Assembly: GCA_027061855.1 (NCBI GenBank)
Contig: JAMOVT010000082.1
Coordinates: 1-33,211 of the forward strand
Origin: Flavobacteriales bacterium
GTDB taxonomy: Bacteria > Bacteroidota > Bacteroidia > Flavobacteriales > Flavobacteriaceae
Reading direction: 5' to 3'
Length of the DNA stretch: 33,211 nucleotides
The translations under genes and the position numbers were made by a program. The notes below the pieces were generated by a model, which saw nothing but the letters and a program-made list of their open reading frames with translations, had not been told where the DNA came from and did not search any database. Of this stretch, positions 1 through 7,484 are shown piece after piece. Each line of letters opens with the position of its first letter. The stretch's first letter is position 1.

Positions 1-107
1 CTTTCTCTACCACTTTGAATTAACCATGATAAATCACCTAAAAACCATTTGGTTTCATAATTTGATACTAAATTTTTTAATTGTTTAGATTTTTCTTCTA
101 GTCTCAT
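1..107 (-). CDS. Partial unrecognised protein, N-terminus only (runs off left edge)
   Basis: An open frame starts at an ATG at 105-107 on the minus strand and runs without a stop to the window edge, giving 35 visible residues beginning MRLEEKSKQL and including a WFLGDLSWLI stretch. I do not recognise the family. It lies on the far side of the tyrosine recombinase gene and is very AT-rich, so cargo of an integrated element is possible, but that is inference from position. A TATATTTG promoter element and an 8-bp inverted repeat sit upstream, which supports this being a real 5' end. The fragment is too short to assign a function. Confidence 0.5.
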   Translation of the reverse strand, partial: MRLEEKSKQLKNLVSNYETKWFLGDLSWLIQSGRE

Positions 108-139
108 TTTTTTTGCTTGTGGGTAACTATATTATATCA

Positions 140-162
140 CTACAAAACCCCAAATTTTGTAG
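140..162. repeat. Inverted repeat upstream of the partial left-edge gene
   Basis: CTACAAAA and TTTTGTAG form a perfect 8-bp inverted repeat around a 7-base spacer (CCCCAAA). It lies between the -7 element at 176-183 and the ATG at 107, so it would be in the 5' leader or act as an operator. It has no U-tract that would make it a terminator. An operator or a recombinase-related site are both possible. Confidence 0.4.
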
Positions 163-175
163 CCGTTTTCTGTCT

Positions 176-183
176 CAAATATA
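176..183 (-). promoter_or_regulatory. Bacteroidota -7 promoter element (TATATTTG) for the left-edge gene
   Basis: Read on the minus strand this is TATATTTG, an exact match to TAnnTTTG, about 70 bases before the ATG of the partial gene. No good -33 TTG is seen at the usual distance. Confidence 0.4.
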
Positions 184-310
184 ATATCATTTTTTTATTT
201 TTTATATCTTTTAAAAGAAAATTTAAACAATCTGATAGAATAAATAAAAAATCACGCTATAAACAATAAGGTATTTAAAAATTCATTAAAGTCATGCCAA
301 AATAATAATC

Positions 311-2068
311 TTACTTGCTTTTCTTTTTATTGTCGGTGCTTTTTAATCCCAAAAACTCAATGGGACTCGTAACCTGTTTTTTCATCCGGTTGCTCACATG
401 GGTATAAACCAAAGTTGTTTTAATATTGGAATGACCCAAAAGTTCCTGTATAACTCGCACATCAACACCTTTTTCTAATAAATGCGTAGCAAAAGAGTGT
501 CTTAAATCGTGCAACCGGTATCGGGCGTCCAGGCCTGCTTTTTGCTTTGCACGTCTAAAGACAGCATTTATACTCGATCGTGAATAGGGATCCTTAGAGC
601 TCTGACCTTCAAATAACCATGTTCCGGGACGGTATATACTTATATATTCCATTAAAATTTCCCGCATATACGGACTTAAATGCAGAATACGGTGCTTGCC
701 TCCTTTGGCATTCTCTATGCGGATTTCATCCCTCTCAAAATTTATATCTTTTGTCTTCAACATTCTAATTTCACTATTTCGCAAACCGTTAGCATAGGCC
801 AGAAATAACATAGAACGGTGTTTCAAGTTATCTAATTGCTCAAATAAAAGCCTCACCTCGCCAAGGCTCATAACACGTGGCAATGTCTCTCTTTTGCGAG
901 GACGATAAATTCCTTTTATTTCCAGTTTCCCCCTTTTCATTACCTTTTCATACCAAAACTGAATGGCACTATAATGCGCATTAATTGTACGCCAACCGAT
1001 ATTTCCTTCCGATAATTTATGTAAATAAATCTCAATTTGTTCGGACCCGATATCTCCCATATCAATACCACGGGACTGATTGAATTTTACAAAGCGCGCA
1101 TAATAATTTACATATTGACGAATAGTGTTTTTGCTATACCGCTCTTGAACGATCTTATCCAAATACGGAGCTATCGTTTTCCTTGCCGGCAAAGAATAAG
1201 ATTGCAAAATGTAATTTTTAAAAACCGGCCAACTTTTCTGGTGCATAGCCTTGTTATACGATACGCCTTTTTTTAGATGATTGATAAATTTAATATCATT
1301 CTCACGACAATGTTGTTCCAAACGGTGCAAATAGCTTGCCTCCTTATCAATTAGCCACGCCTTTTTGTTGGGCAAATATTTTCTAGACGGAATTTTCTTA
1401 ATAAATTCTATACTTAGGGGCGAATCCTGTATAAAAATCAATACTTTATCAGGATCTTCATACTCCACCGCTTTTATTTTTTTTCTTGGTGAATACTGTG
1501 CAGTATGTTGCAAAATATCCGTCCATTGCTCAGGGCTCCATAAATTAAATTTTTTCTGTAACAAATTGGCATTTTTCAAATCGGCCGTGCATATCCATTT
1601 TTTTTCTTGCGGATGCCAGTACGACTTATTCAAGGTTTTCATAAAATGCACCCGTTCCTTAGAGTAGGGGATGTCGATGACAAATTTCCCGCCTCTAAGG
1701 CTAACTTCTACCGATGACTTATTCCGGTTGATGATGCCGGTATCAGGATTTCCACCCGTTTTCTCCTTTCCCGGATGAGGTGTCGAAAGTTTTTCTGCAC
1801 GAAAACTTTCTATGCCCGCATTTTCCAAACTTTTCTGGGTTGCTTGGGTGCGGGAAACCCCGGAATCGATGCCATAAGGAAGTCCGGTTTGTTTAAATAA
1901 TTCAAAATACTTTTTTTCGTATGGCAAATACCAGCATTTTTTGGTTTGGCTGTACTTAATACCATCAATTTTTTTTATAACCTCTATCAAGTCCTTGTCA
2001 TATCGAAAAAACAGTCCGATACAATACCGGTTTCTGTGGTATATTTTTTTTACGGTTATTTTATTCAC
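311..2068 (-). CDS. Tyrosine recombinase/integrase with three N-terminal HARP-like repeats
   Basis: Site-specific recombinase of the XerC/XerD/phage integrase superfamily, 585 residues, much longer than the 300-400 usual for the family. The catalytic residues are visible: R430 (ANGLRNSEIRML), K458, H520 and R523 (HDLRHSFATHLL), H546 (LLGHSNIKTT) and nucleophile Y555 (LVYTHVS). A SAM-like core-binding domain lies at about 300-385. The first 260 residues hold three repeats of about 50 residues at 14-62, 128-176 and 207-255, each with a KxYxxxxKxW-type core (W46, W158, W238), resembling the HARP module of SMARCAL1. The start is a GTG at 2068; the overlapping ATG at 2070 is out of frame and hits a stop at once. 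No in-frame ATG occurs until about residue 143. It is probably the integrase of a mobile element to the left; no tRNA target or att duplication is visible. Confidence 0.92.
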   Translation of the reverse strand: MNKITVKKIYHRNRYCIGLFFRYDKDLIEVIKKIDGIKYSQTKKCWYLPYEKKYFELFKQTGLPYGIDSGVSRTQATQKSLENAGIESFRAEKLSTPHPGKEKTGGNPDTGIINRNKSSVEVSLRGGKFVIDIPYSKERVHFMKTLNKSYWHPQEKKWICTADLKNANLLQKKFNLWSPEQWTDILQHTAQYSPRKKIKAVEYEDPDKVLIFIQDSPLSIEFIKKIPSRKYLPNKKAWLIDKEASYLHRLEQHCRENDIKFINHLKKGVSYNKAMHQKSWPVFKNYILQSYSLPARKTIAPYLDKIVQERYSKNTIRQYVNYYARFVKFNQSRGIDMGDIGSEQIEIYLHKLSEGNIGWRTINAHYSAIQFWYEKVMKRGKLEIKGIYRPRKRETLPRVMSLGEVRLLFEQLDNLKHRSMLFLAYANGLRNSEIRMLKTKDINFERDEIRIENAKGGKHRILHLSPYMREILMEYISIYRPGTWLFEGQSSKDPYSRSSINAVFRRAKQKAGLDARYRLHDLRHSFATHLLEKGVDVRVIQELLGHSNIKTTLVYTHVSNRMKKQVTSPIEFLGLKSTDNKKKSK

Positions 2069-2178
2069 ATGAAAAAAAAATAAAAAATTTCACGCATAAA
2101 GTTAAAAAATATTAAGCCAACAGTCAAAAAAATAAAATTTTATATTATCAATTGCATTTTTTATATTCTGAAAAAAAT

Positions 2179-4737
2179 TTATCCGCATTTACTATACCCG
2201 CAGCTTTTGCATACCAGGCAGCCTTCTTCATAGACCAGTCCTTCGGGGTCGCCGCATTGGGGGCATTTCTTGTCTTGCGGGGTGGCGCCGTCTTTGATAT
2301 AGCGTTTTAAAGCGCGGGCAACGCCGTTTTTCCAGGTATTGATAAAATCGTCGTAGAGATTCAATCCTTCAATGAGCTTTACCACTTCGTGCATGGGCAT
2401 TCCGTGGCGCAATACGCCGGAGATGAGCTTGGCATAATTCCAATATTCCTTGTCAAACGAGCGCGAAAGCCCTTCAATGGTGATGCGGTAACCTTGTTTG
2501 TCGATAAACTGGAAATCATAACGGCTCTTGCCGTTTTCGTCTTTGTTTTTGATCACCCAGCCTTTTTTTACCCAGTTGGGAAGGTTAAAGACATCTTCCA
2601 TCTTTCCGGTAAAAATCTCGTAGGGAACACCGTCAATGAGTCCCACCACGGCAATCCAGTCTTCCATTTTGTTTTTAAACCGGATGATATCCGCTTCGAG
2701 CTTTTTGGGGCGTTTGGAAGGGAAGATATGATTCTTTTTCTTGTCTTCTTTTTTCTTTTTATCATCCGAGGAAACCAGAATTCCGCTGCGGGAGCCGTCG
2801 CGGTAAACCGTGATGCCTTTCAAACCTTGTTTCCAGGCTTCCACATAGATATCGCTCACTTTTTGCACGCTTACATCCGAGGGCAGATTGATCGTCGAGC
2901 TGATGGAATGCGTGGTATATTTCTGTACCAAGGCTTGCATCTCGATACGTTTTTTCCAGTCTATTTCGGGGGCAGTGGCTCCGGCATAGGGACTTTCTTT
3001 AATATCTTCCTTTCCGGTTACCTCCATCCATTTTTTCAAATTGTGATGATAGACGGTAAATTCTTCAAAAGCATCGCCCATATCGTCTATAAAATCCACT
3101 TTGGCATGCGGGTCGCCGGCATTTACCTTGCGTCGGCGTTTGTAGGAAAGCATAAAAACGGGTTCTATTCCCGAGGAAGTCTGTGCCAGCATACTCAACG
3201 AGCCGGTAGGGGCAACGGTGCTGATAGAGATATTTCGCCGCCCGTGTTTCATCATACGTTGATAGAGTTCCGGGAATTCTTTTTCGAGCATTTGCACGAA
3301 TTCGGATTCTTTTTCGATTTCGGGATCAAAAAGTTCAAATTTTCCTCTTTCAACGGCCATATCCACACTGCTGTCAAACTCGGCTTGGAGTTTGGTGCGC
3401 ATGATTTCATCCACTGTTTTCAAGGCTTCGTCCGAATCGAATTTCAATCCCAAAGCGGCGATGGTATCGGCAAGGGCGGTAAAACCCAATCCGGTTCTGC
3501 GTCCTGCTTTTCCGTTATCGCGAAGCAATTCCCAGGTTTCGCGTTCCACGCTTTTGATATTATCGGGTTCAGGGTCATTATCGATTTTTTCCAAAATGCG
3601 ATCCACGGATTCCAATTCGAGATCCACGAGATTATCCATTAAACGTTGGGTTTCATAAACCACTTCATAAAGCTTTTCAAAATCAAATTCGGCTTCCGGA
3701 GTAAACGGATTTTTCACAAAATTGAAAAAATTCACGGCTATTAAGCGGCAGCTGTCACCTCCTTGCATGGCAATTTCGCTACAAGGATTGGTCGATACGT
3801 TTTCAAATCCCGGATAGAGCGAAGAAGTGGAATATTTATGTTGGCGGTCCCAATAAATCAATCCGGGTTCGGCGGTATTATGGGCCGATTTCACGATTTT
3901 GTCCCAGAGTTTTTTGGCTTCTACCGTTTTGGTAATCTTGGGATTATCGCTGTCAATGGGCCAGCGTAAAGTAAAGTTTTTATCTTGGGTAACGGCTTGC
4001 ATAAATTCATCCGAAAGGCGCACGGAAATATTGGCTCCCGTTACCTTGCTGAGGTCTTGTTTGACGGTGATAAAATCTTCGATATCGGGATGGGCGATAT
4101 CCATGGTAAGCATCAAGGCACCGCGGCGTCCGTTTTGAGCCACTTCGCGGGTAGTGAAAGAGAAACGGTGCATAAAAGAAACCGCTCCCGTAGTGGTTCC
4201 CGCCGCATTGGAAACGCTGGCGTCTTTGGGACGCAATTTGGACAAATCGGTTCCTACGCCGCAACGTCTTTTGAAAAGTTGGGCCAATTGCTGGTCGGTA
4301 TAGAAAATTCCTCCGTAGGAATCATAAGGGGCGGGAATCACGACACAGTTTGACAGGGAAGCGATTACTTCGCGATTGCCCAGCCCGAACATGATGCTTC
4401 CTTGCGGAATGACATATTTAAAATTCTTGAAATAATTATAAATTTTTTCTTCGTTTAGTTTTTCTCTTTTTTGACCGTAATCCGACAGTTCTCCCGTTTT
4501 CACGGAAGGATATTTGTTTTCCACGCGGGCAAACTCCCGCGCCATGCGTTTGTGCATATCATCGGGGGTTTTTTCCAGGAATTTCCCGTCCGGAGTTTTC
4601 AAGGCATATTTATTAATCCAAGTGGTGGCAGCCAGTTCGTCGCCGTTAAAATAATCGACAGCCGACTTTAATACTTCGTCAAAAGTGTAAGTTTTTCTTT
4701 TTGTAGCAGCGGGTTTTTGTAAGGTCTTCATATTCAT
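2179..4737 (-). CDS. nrdJ: Vitamin B12-dependent ribonucleotide reductase (class II)
   Basis: Adenosylcobalamin-dependent reductase that converts ribonucleotides to deoxyribonucleotides independently of oxygen. About 852 residues from the ATG at 4737 (a TTG two codons upstream is less likely; another ATG lies at 4731). An N-terminal ATP-cone-like/NrdJ region is followed by the ten-stranded barrel: the radical-site cysteine pair partner in SLSNCVVI near residue 131, the NPCSE motif near 318-322 with the catalytic Cys and Glu, and GRRGALM and PTGSLSM motifs. The C-terminus has a zinc-ribbon-like CPQCGD...CKSCGYSKCG tail, which supplies the redox-active thiols in this family. It is monocistronic, with a 110-bp gap before the recombinase gene. 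I looked for a cobalamin riboswitch upstream and found no recognisable B12 box; an inverted repeat at 4839-4856 is the only upstream structure seen. Confidence 0.95.
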   Translation of the reverse strand: MNMKTLQKPAATKRKTYTFDEVLKSAVDYFNGDELAATTWINKYALKTPDGKFLEKTPDDMHKRMAREFARVENKYPSVKTGELSDYGQKREKLNEEKIYNYFKNFKYVIPQGSIMFGLGNREVIASLSNCVVIPAPYDSYGGIFYTDQQLAQLFKRRCGVGTDLSKLRPKDASVSNAAGTTTGAVSFMHRFSFTTREVAQNGRRGALMLTMDIAHPDIEDFITVKQDLSKVTGANISVRLSDEFMQAVTQDKNFTLRWPIDSDNPKITKTVEAKKLWDKIVKSAHNTAEPGLIYWDRQHKYSTSSLYPGFENVSTNPCSEIAMQGGDSCRLIAVNFFNFVKNPFTPEAEFDFEKLYEVVYETQRLMDNLVDLELESVDRILEKIDNDPEPDNIKSVERETWELLRDNGKAGRRTGLGFTALADTIAALGLKFDSDEALKTVDEIMRTKLQAEFDSSVDMAVERGKFELFDPEIEKESEFVQMLEKEFPELYQRMMKHGRRNISISTVAPTGSLSMLAQTSSGIEPVFMLSYKRRRKVNAGDPHAKVDFIDDMGDAFEEFTVYHHNLKKWMEVTGKEDIKESPYAGATAPEIDWKKRIEMQALVQKYTTHSISSTINLPSDVSVQKVSDIYVEAWKQGLKGITVYRDGSRSGILVSSDDKKKKEDKKKNHIFPSKRPKKLEADIIRFKNKMEDWIAVVGLIDGVPYEIFTGKMEDVFNLPNWVKKGWVIKNKDENGKSRYDFQFIDKQGYRITIEGLSRSFDKEYWNYAKLISGVLRHGMPMHEVVKLIEGLNLYDDFINTWKNGVARALKRYIKDGATPQDKKCPQCGDPEGLVYEEGCLVCKSCGYSKCG

Positions 4738-4838
4738 AGCCAAATCGTTTAGGTGGTCAGTTTAGGTTTTAGGTAAAAATTCGGATTATAAAATTAAGAG
4801 TACTTTAACAAATAGCAAGACCGAAAGAAGTTTTTTTA

Positions 4839-4856
4839 TTAACAGACTTTTGTTAA
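4839..4856. repeat. Inverted repeat TTAACA-N6-TGTTAA upstream of nrdJ
   Basis: A perfect 6-bp dyad with a 6-base spacer, about 100 bp upstream of the nrdJ start. The size suits a dimeric regulator operator. No regulator can be named, and such AT-rich dyads occur by chance. Confidence 0.3.
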
Positions 4857-4917
4857 AAAATATTTTTTCTCCTTTAAAATATAAGAAACAGAAGGATTTT
4901 TTTAATGGTTTTTTATT

Positions 4918-4934
4918 TAGGCACGGCTTTTGAT
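4918..4934 (+). promoter_or_regulatory. Sigma-54-like promoter element, upstream copy
   Basis: TAGGCACGgcttTTGAT keeps the GG at 4920-4921 and a G at 4932, exactly 12 bases from the first G, as in the consensus TTGGCACG-N4-TTGCW. The -24 half is strong, but the -12 half has A instead of C. The predicted start is near 4945. No gene begins downstream before tex at 5123. Confidence 0.4.
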
Positions 4935-5007
4935 TGTATGAATAAGCAATTCAAAATGAATTATTTAACACGAAATTAACATCGAAGGCGTCGTGAAGAG
5001 TTTGTTT

Positions 5008-5024
5008 TTGGCACGGTGTTTGTT
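5008..5024 (+). promoter_or_regulatory. Sigma-54-like promoter element, downstream copy
   Basis: TTGGCACGgtgtTTGTT matches the -24 half of the sigma-54 consensus perfectly. The -12 half TTGTT differs at one base from TTGCT. Spacing is correct: GG at 5010-5011, G at 5022. Predicted start near 5034, about 40 bases before a terminator hairpin and about 90 before tex. A sigma-54 activator is encoded in this window. Confidence 0.5.
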
Positions 5025-5033
5025 AATTAATAA

Positions 5034-5110
5034 GTGTGAGATTTTTTTCATAGTTGAGTTATTTTGGTTAAGGGAAAAACCGCTGTAAATTATTGCAGCG
5101 GTTTTTCTTA
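5034..5110 (+). ncRNA. Candidate sigma-54-dependent small RNA
   Basis: From the predicted start of the downstream sigma-54 element to the U-tract after the terminator hairpin is about 75 bases, with no start codon for a plausible protein. From the upstream element the transcript would be about 165 bases. This promoter-to-terminator unit without an ORF is the shape of a small RNA gene. The alternative is that the promoters serve tex and the hairpin is an attenuator. Confidence 0.3.
5075..5106 (+). terminator. Intrinsic terminator hairpin before tex
   Basis: AAAAACCGCTG (5075-5085) pairs perfectly with CAGCGGTTTTT (5096-5106) around a 10-base loop, followed by CTTATTTTT. Eleven paired bases plus a T-rich tail make a convincing terminator. 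There is no annotated plus-strand gene upstream to terminate, so it must end either an RNA starting in this gap or antisense transcription. Confidence 0.7.
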
Positions 5111-5116
5111 TTTTTG
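5109..5116 (+). promoter_or_regulatory. Bacteroidota -7 promoter element (TATTTTTG) for tex
   Basis: Exact match to TAnnTTTG ending only 6 bases before the ATG at 5123. It directly follows the terminator hairpin, and would give a nearly leaderless tex mRNA. Its position also argues against translation starting at a TTG at 5093. Confidence 0.5.
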
Positions 5117-5122
5117 CCGTCT

Positions 5123-7249
5123 ATGTCAGACAATATGATTTCTTTTATTTCACAAAAATTGGGTATTGCAGAGAAGCAAGTCAAAAATACCCTTCAATTA
5201 CTGGAACAGGAAGCGAGTGTTCCCTTTATAGCCCGTTACAGAAAGGAGGCTACCGGAAATCTCGATGAAATTCAAATTTTTGAAATCCGGAAATTAAAAA
5301 AATATCTCGAAGAGCTCGAAAAACGCAAAAAGAGTATTTTATCCGCCCTCGAAGAACAGGGAGTATTAACCGAAGATTTGAAAAAACGCATTGAGCAATC
5401 CATGGATTCCGTGGAAGTGGAGGACTTGTATTTGCCCTATAAAAAGAAGAGAAAAACCAAGGCCGATCATGCCAAGCAGGCAGGTTTGGAGCCTTTGGCA
5501 AAAATTATCATGGCTCAACGCACTACAAACCTCTACCGGCAAGCAAATTATTATATCACAAAAGAGTATCCCGATGAAGAAAAAGCCCTGGAAGGGGCTA
5601 CTTTTATTATCGCCGAATGGATCAATGAAAATCCATGGGTGCGTAATTTCCTGCGCCGGAATATGGAACAACGGGGACATATTCTCAGTCGTGTAGTCAA
5701 AAAGAAAGAAGAGGAGGAAAGCGCACAGTTATACAGAGATTATTTTGAATGGAACGAAGCCTTACAAAAATGCCCTTCTCATCGGTTTCTAGCCATGCAA
5801 CGAGGTGAAAAAGCCGGTTTTTTGCGGATTAAATTGGAAGTGGACGATGCCTTTGTACTTCAAAAAATTGAGGAGCGTTTTATAAAAAATAACTACGATA
5901 CAAGTAAATGGATTCAAAAAGCGGTAAAAGATGCTTATAAACGCCTATTGTTTCCTTCCATTCAAACGGAAATACTCAATAAATACAAGGAAAAAGCCGA
6001 TAAAACCGCCATACGTGTGTTCTCGGACAATCTAAAACAGCTTCTTTTGACGCCTCCACTGGGCGAAAAACGAGTTTTGGCGATTGATCCCGCTTTTCGT
6101 ACCGGTTGCAAAATCGCAGTGATTGATGAAAGAGGGGAATTTGTCAGCCATACGACCGTCTATCCGCATGCTCCTCATCATAAAATGGAGGAAGCAACTG
6201 CTACTATTAAAGAATGGGTAAAAAAATACGCTATTGATGCTTTTTCCGTCGGAAACGGAACGGCATCGAGAGAAACCGAGAAATGGATAAGGGAAATAGA
6301 ATTTGAAGAAGAAATACCCGTGTATCTTGTCAATGAAGCGGGAGCGAGTATTTATTCTGCTTCTGCTGTTGCACGGGAAGAATTTCCAGGTTTGGATGTA
6401 ACCGTTCGTGGGGCGATTTCCATCGGGCGCCGTTTGCAAGATCCCTTATCGGAATATGTGAAAATAGATCCCAAATCCATTGGAGTAGGGCAGTATCAGC
6501 ATGATGTGAATCAAAATATGTTACAAGAAGAATTAGAGCAAGTGGTGGTGTCCGTAGTAAATGCCGTGGGTGTAAACCTCAATACGGCGCATGCTTCTCT
6601 TTTGAAATATGTTTCGGGAATAGGAGAGTCCTTGGCAAGGAATATTGTTGAATACAGAAAGCAAAAAGGTACTTTTCGTTCGCGAGAAGACTTGAAAAAG
6701 GTAAAACGCCTCGGAGAAAAAGCTTTTGAACAATCCGCCGGATTTCTGCGTATTAAAAATGCTGACAATCCTTTGGATAATTCGGCTGTGCATCCCGAAT
6801 CTTATCCCGTAGTGCAACGGATTGCACAATCAACAGGGGTTAAAATACCTGATTTAATTGGGAACGAAAAACTGTTGAATGCGCTTAACCCGGAAGATTT
6901 TATCGATGAAAATACCGGAATACTTACCTTAAAAGACATTATTGCCGAACTCAAAAAACCGGGCTTGGATATACGAAAAAAAATAGAAGAATTTCACTTT
7001 GCCGAAAAATTAAAAAGCATCGAGGATTTAAAAATAGGGGAGGTATATCCGGGAATTATAAACAATATCACCGATTTCGGTTGTTTTGTAGATCTGGGTA
7101 TCAAAGAAAACGGGCTGATACATATTTCCAATCTCAGCGATCAATTTGTTTCAAATCCCCACGAAATCGTTTCGCTTAATCAAAAGATCAGGGTGAAAGT
7201 AATCAGCATTGACAAAGAGCGGAAACGCATCGGATTATCTTTGAAATAA
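5123..7249 (+). CDS. tex: Tex-family RNA-binding transcription accessory protein
   Basis: About 708 residues, the usual Tex length. Order of domains: N-terminal helical Tex region; a YqgF-like RNase H fold beginning at KRVLAIDPAFRTG (near residue 320); tandem helix-hairpin-helix around 490-550 (SGIGESLARNIVEYR, KRLGEKAFEQSAG); and a C-terminal S1 RNA-binding domain from GEVYPGIINNITDFG to the end. Tex proteins bind nucleic acid and associate with transcription complexes; no enzymatic activity can be deduced here. The start was set at the ATG at 5123 (MSDNMISF). The in-frame TTG at 5093 lies inside the terminator hairpin and would place the promoter element inside the gene. The gene stands alone, ending in its own terminator. 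Confidence 0.95.
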   Translation: MSDNMISFISQKLGIAEKQVKNTLQLLEQEASVPFIARYRKEATGNLDEIQIFEIRKLKKYLEELEKRKKSILSALEEQGVLTEDLKKRIEQSMDSVEVEDLYLPYKKKRKTKADHAKQAGLEPLAKIIMAQRTTNLYRQANYYITKEYPDEEKALEGATFIIAEWINENPWVRNFLRRNMEQRGHILSRVVKKKEEEESAQLYRDYFEWNEALQKCPSHRFLAMQRGEKAGFLRIKLEVDDAFVLQKIEERFIKNNYDTSKWIQKAVKDAYKRLLFPSIQTEILNKYKEKADKTAIRVFSDNLKQLLLTPPLGEKRVLAIDPAFRTGCKIAVIDERGEFVSHTTVYPHAPHHKMEEATATIKEWVKKYAIDAFSVGNGTASRETEKWIREIEFEEEIPVYLVNEAGASIYSASAVAREEFPGLDVTVRGAISIGRRLQDPLSEYVKIDPKSIGVGQYQHDVNQNMLQEELEQVVVSVVNAVGVNLNTAHASLLKYVSGIGESLARNIVEYRKQKGTFRSREDLKKVKRLGEKAFEQSAGFLRIKNADNPLDNSAVHPESYPVVQRIAQSTGVKIPDLIGNEKLLNALNPEDFIDENTGILTLKDIIAELKKPGLDIRKKIEEFHFAEKLKSIEDLKIGEVYPGIINNITDFGCFVDLGIKENGLIHISNLSDQFVSNPHEIVSLNQKIRVKVISIDKERKRIGLSLK

Positions 7250-7282
7250 AAAAAATTGCTCCGTAAGGAAGCAATTTTTTTT
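7250..7282 (+). terminator. Intrinsic terminator after tex
   Basis: AAAAATTGCT (7251-7260) pairs with AGCAATTTTT (7270-7279) across a short loop, followed by a T run. It starts one base after the tex stop codon. Confidence 0.85.
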
Positions 7283-7458
7283 AACAATTAACCAAAATTA
7301 TTTATTATGAAAATGATCAAGAGATTTATGGCGCTTAATCATAAGCAAAAATAAAACATACTCCTTTTAAAAAATATCGATAAACGAATTTTTTATATCG
7401 ATAGAAAACCTTTTGCACTTTTTTATCTTTTTTATTTCCTTATAATCATTGAAAAAGC

Positions 7459-7466
7459 TATATTTG
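7459..7466 (+). promoter_or_regulatory. Bacteroidota -7 promoter element (TATATTTG) for the AraC-family gene
   Basis: Exact TAnnTTTG match 18 bases before the ATG at 7485. No convincing -33 TTG at the normal spacing, which might mean that an activator is needed. Confidence 0.5.
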
Positions 7467-7484
7467 TAGCTTTGAAATTAAAAT

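Larger units (their letters stand above)
4738..5122. other. 385-bp intergenic region between nrdJ and tex
   Basis: The divergent gap between nrdJ (minus) and tex (plus) contains an inverted repeat, two sigma-54-like elements on the plus strand, an intrinsic-terminator hairpin and the tex -7 element, listed separately. The only plus-strand reading frames seen are 7-13 codons, so no protein gene is supported. Confidence 0.7.

Noticed and set aside
2389-3642. 417-codon open frame on the plus strand
   Set aside because: It lies entirely antisense to the well-supported nrdJ gene; its length is a by-product of nrdJ codon bias, and the translation resembles no protein family.
3985-4353. 122-codon plus-strand frame in nrdJ
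   Set aside because: Antisense shadow of nrdJ.
4938-4979. 13-codon ORF after the upstream sigma-54 element
   Set aside because: Its ATG lies upstream of the predicted transcription start (about 4945), so it would not be translated from that promoter.
4738-5122. Cobalamin riboswitch for nrdJ
   Set aside because: No B12 box or the conserved flanking helices could be found on the minus strand upstream of the gene.
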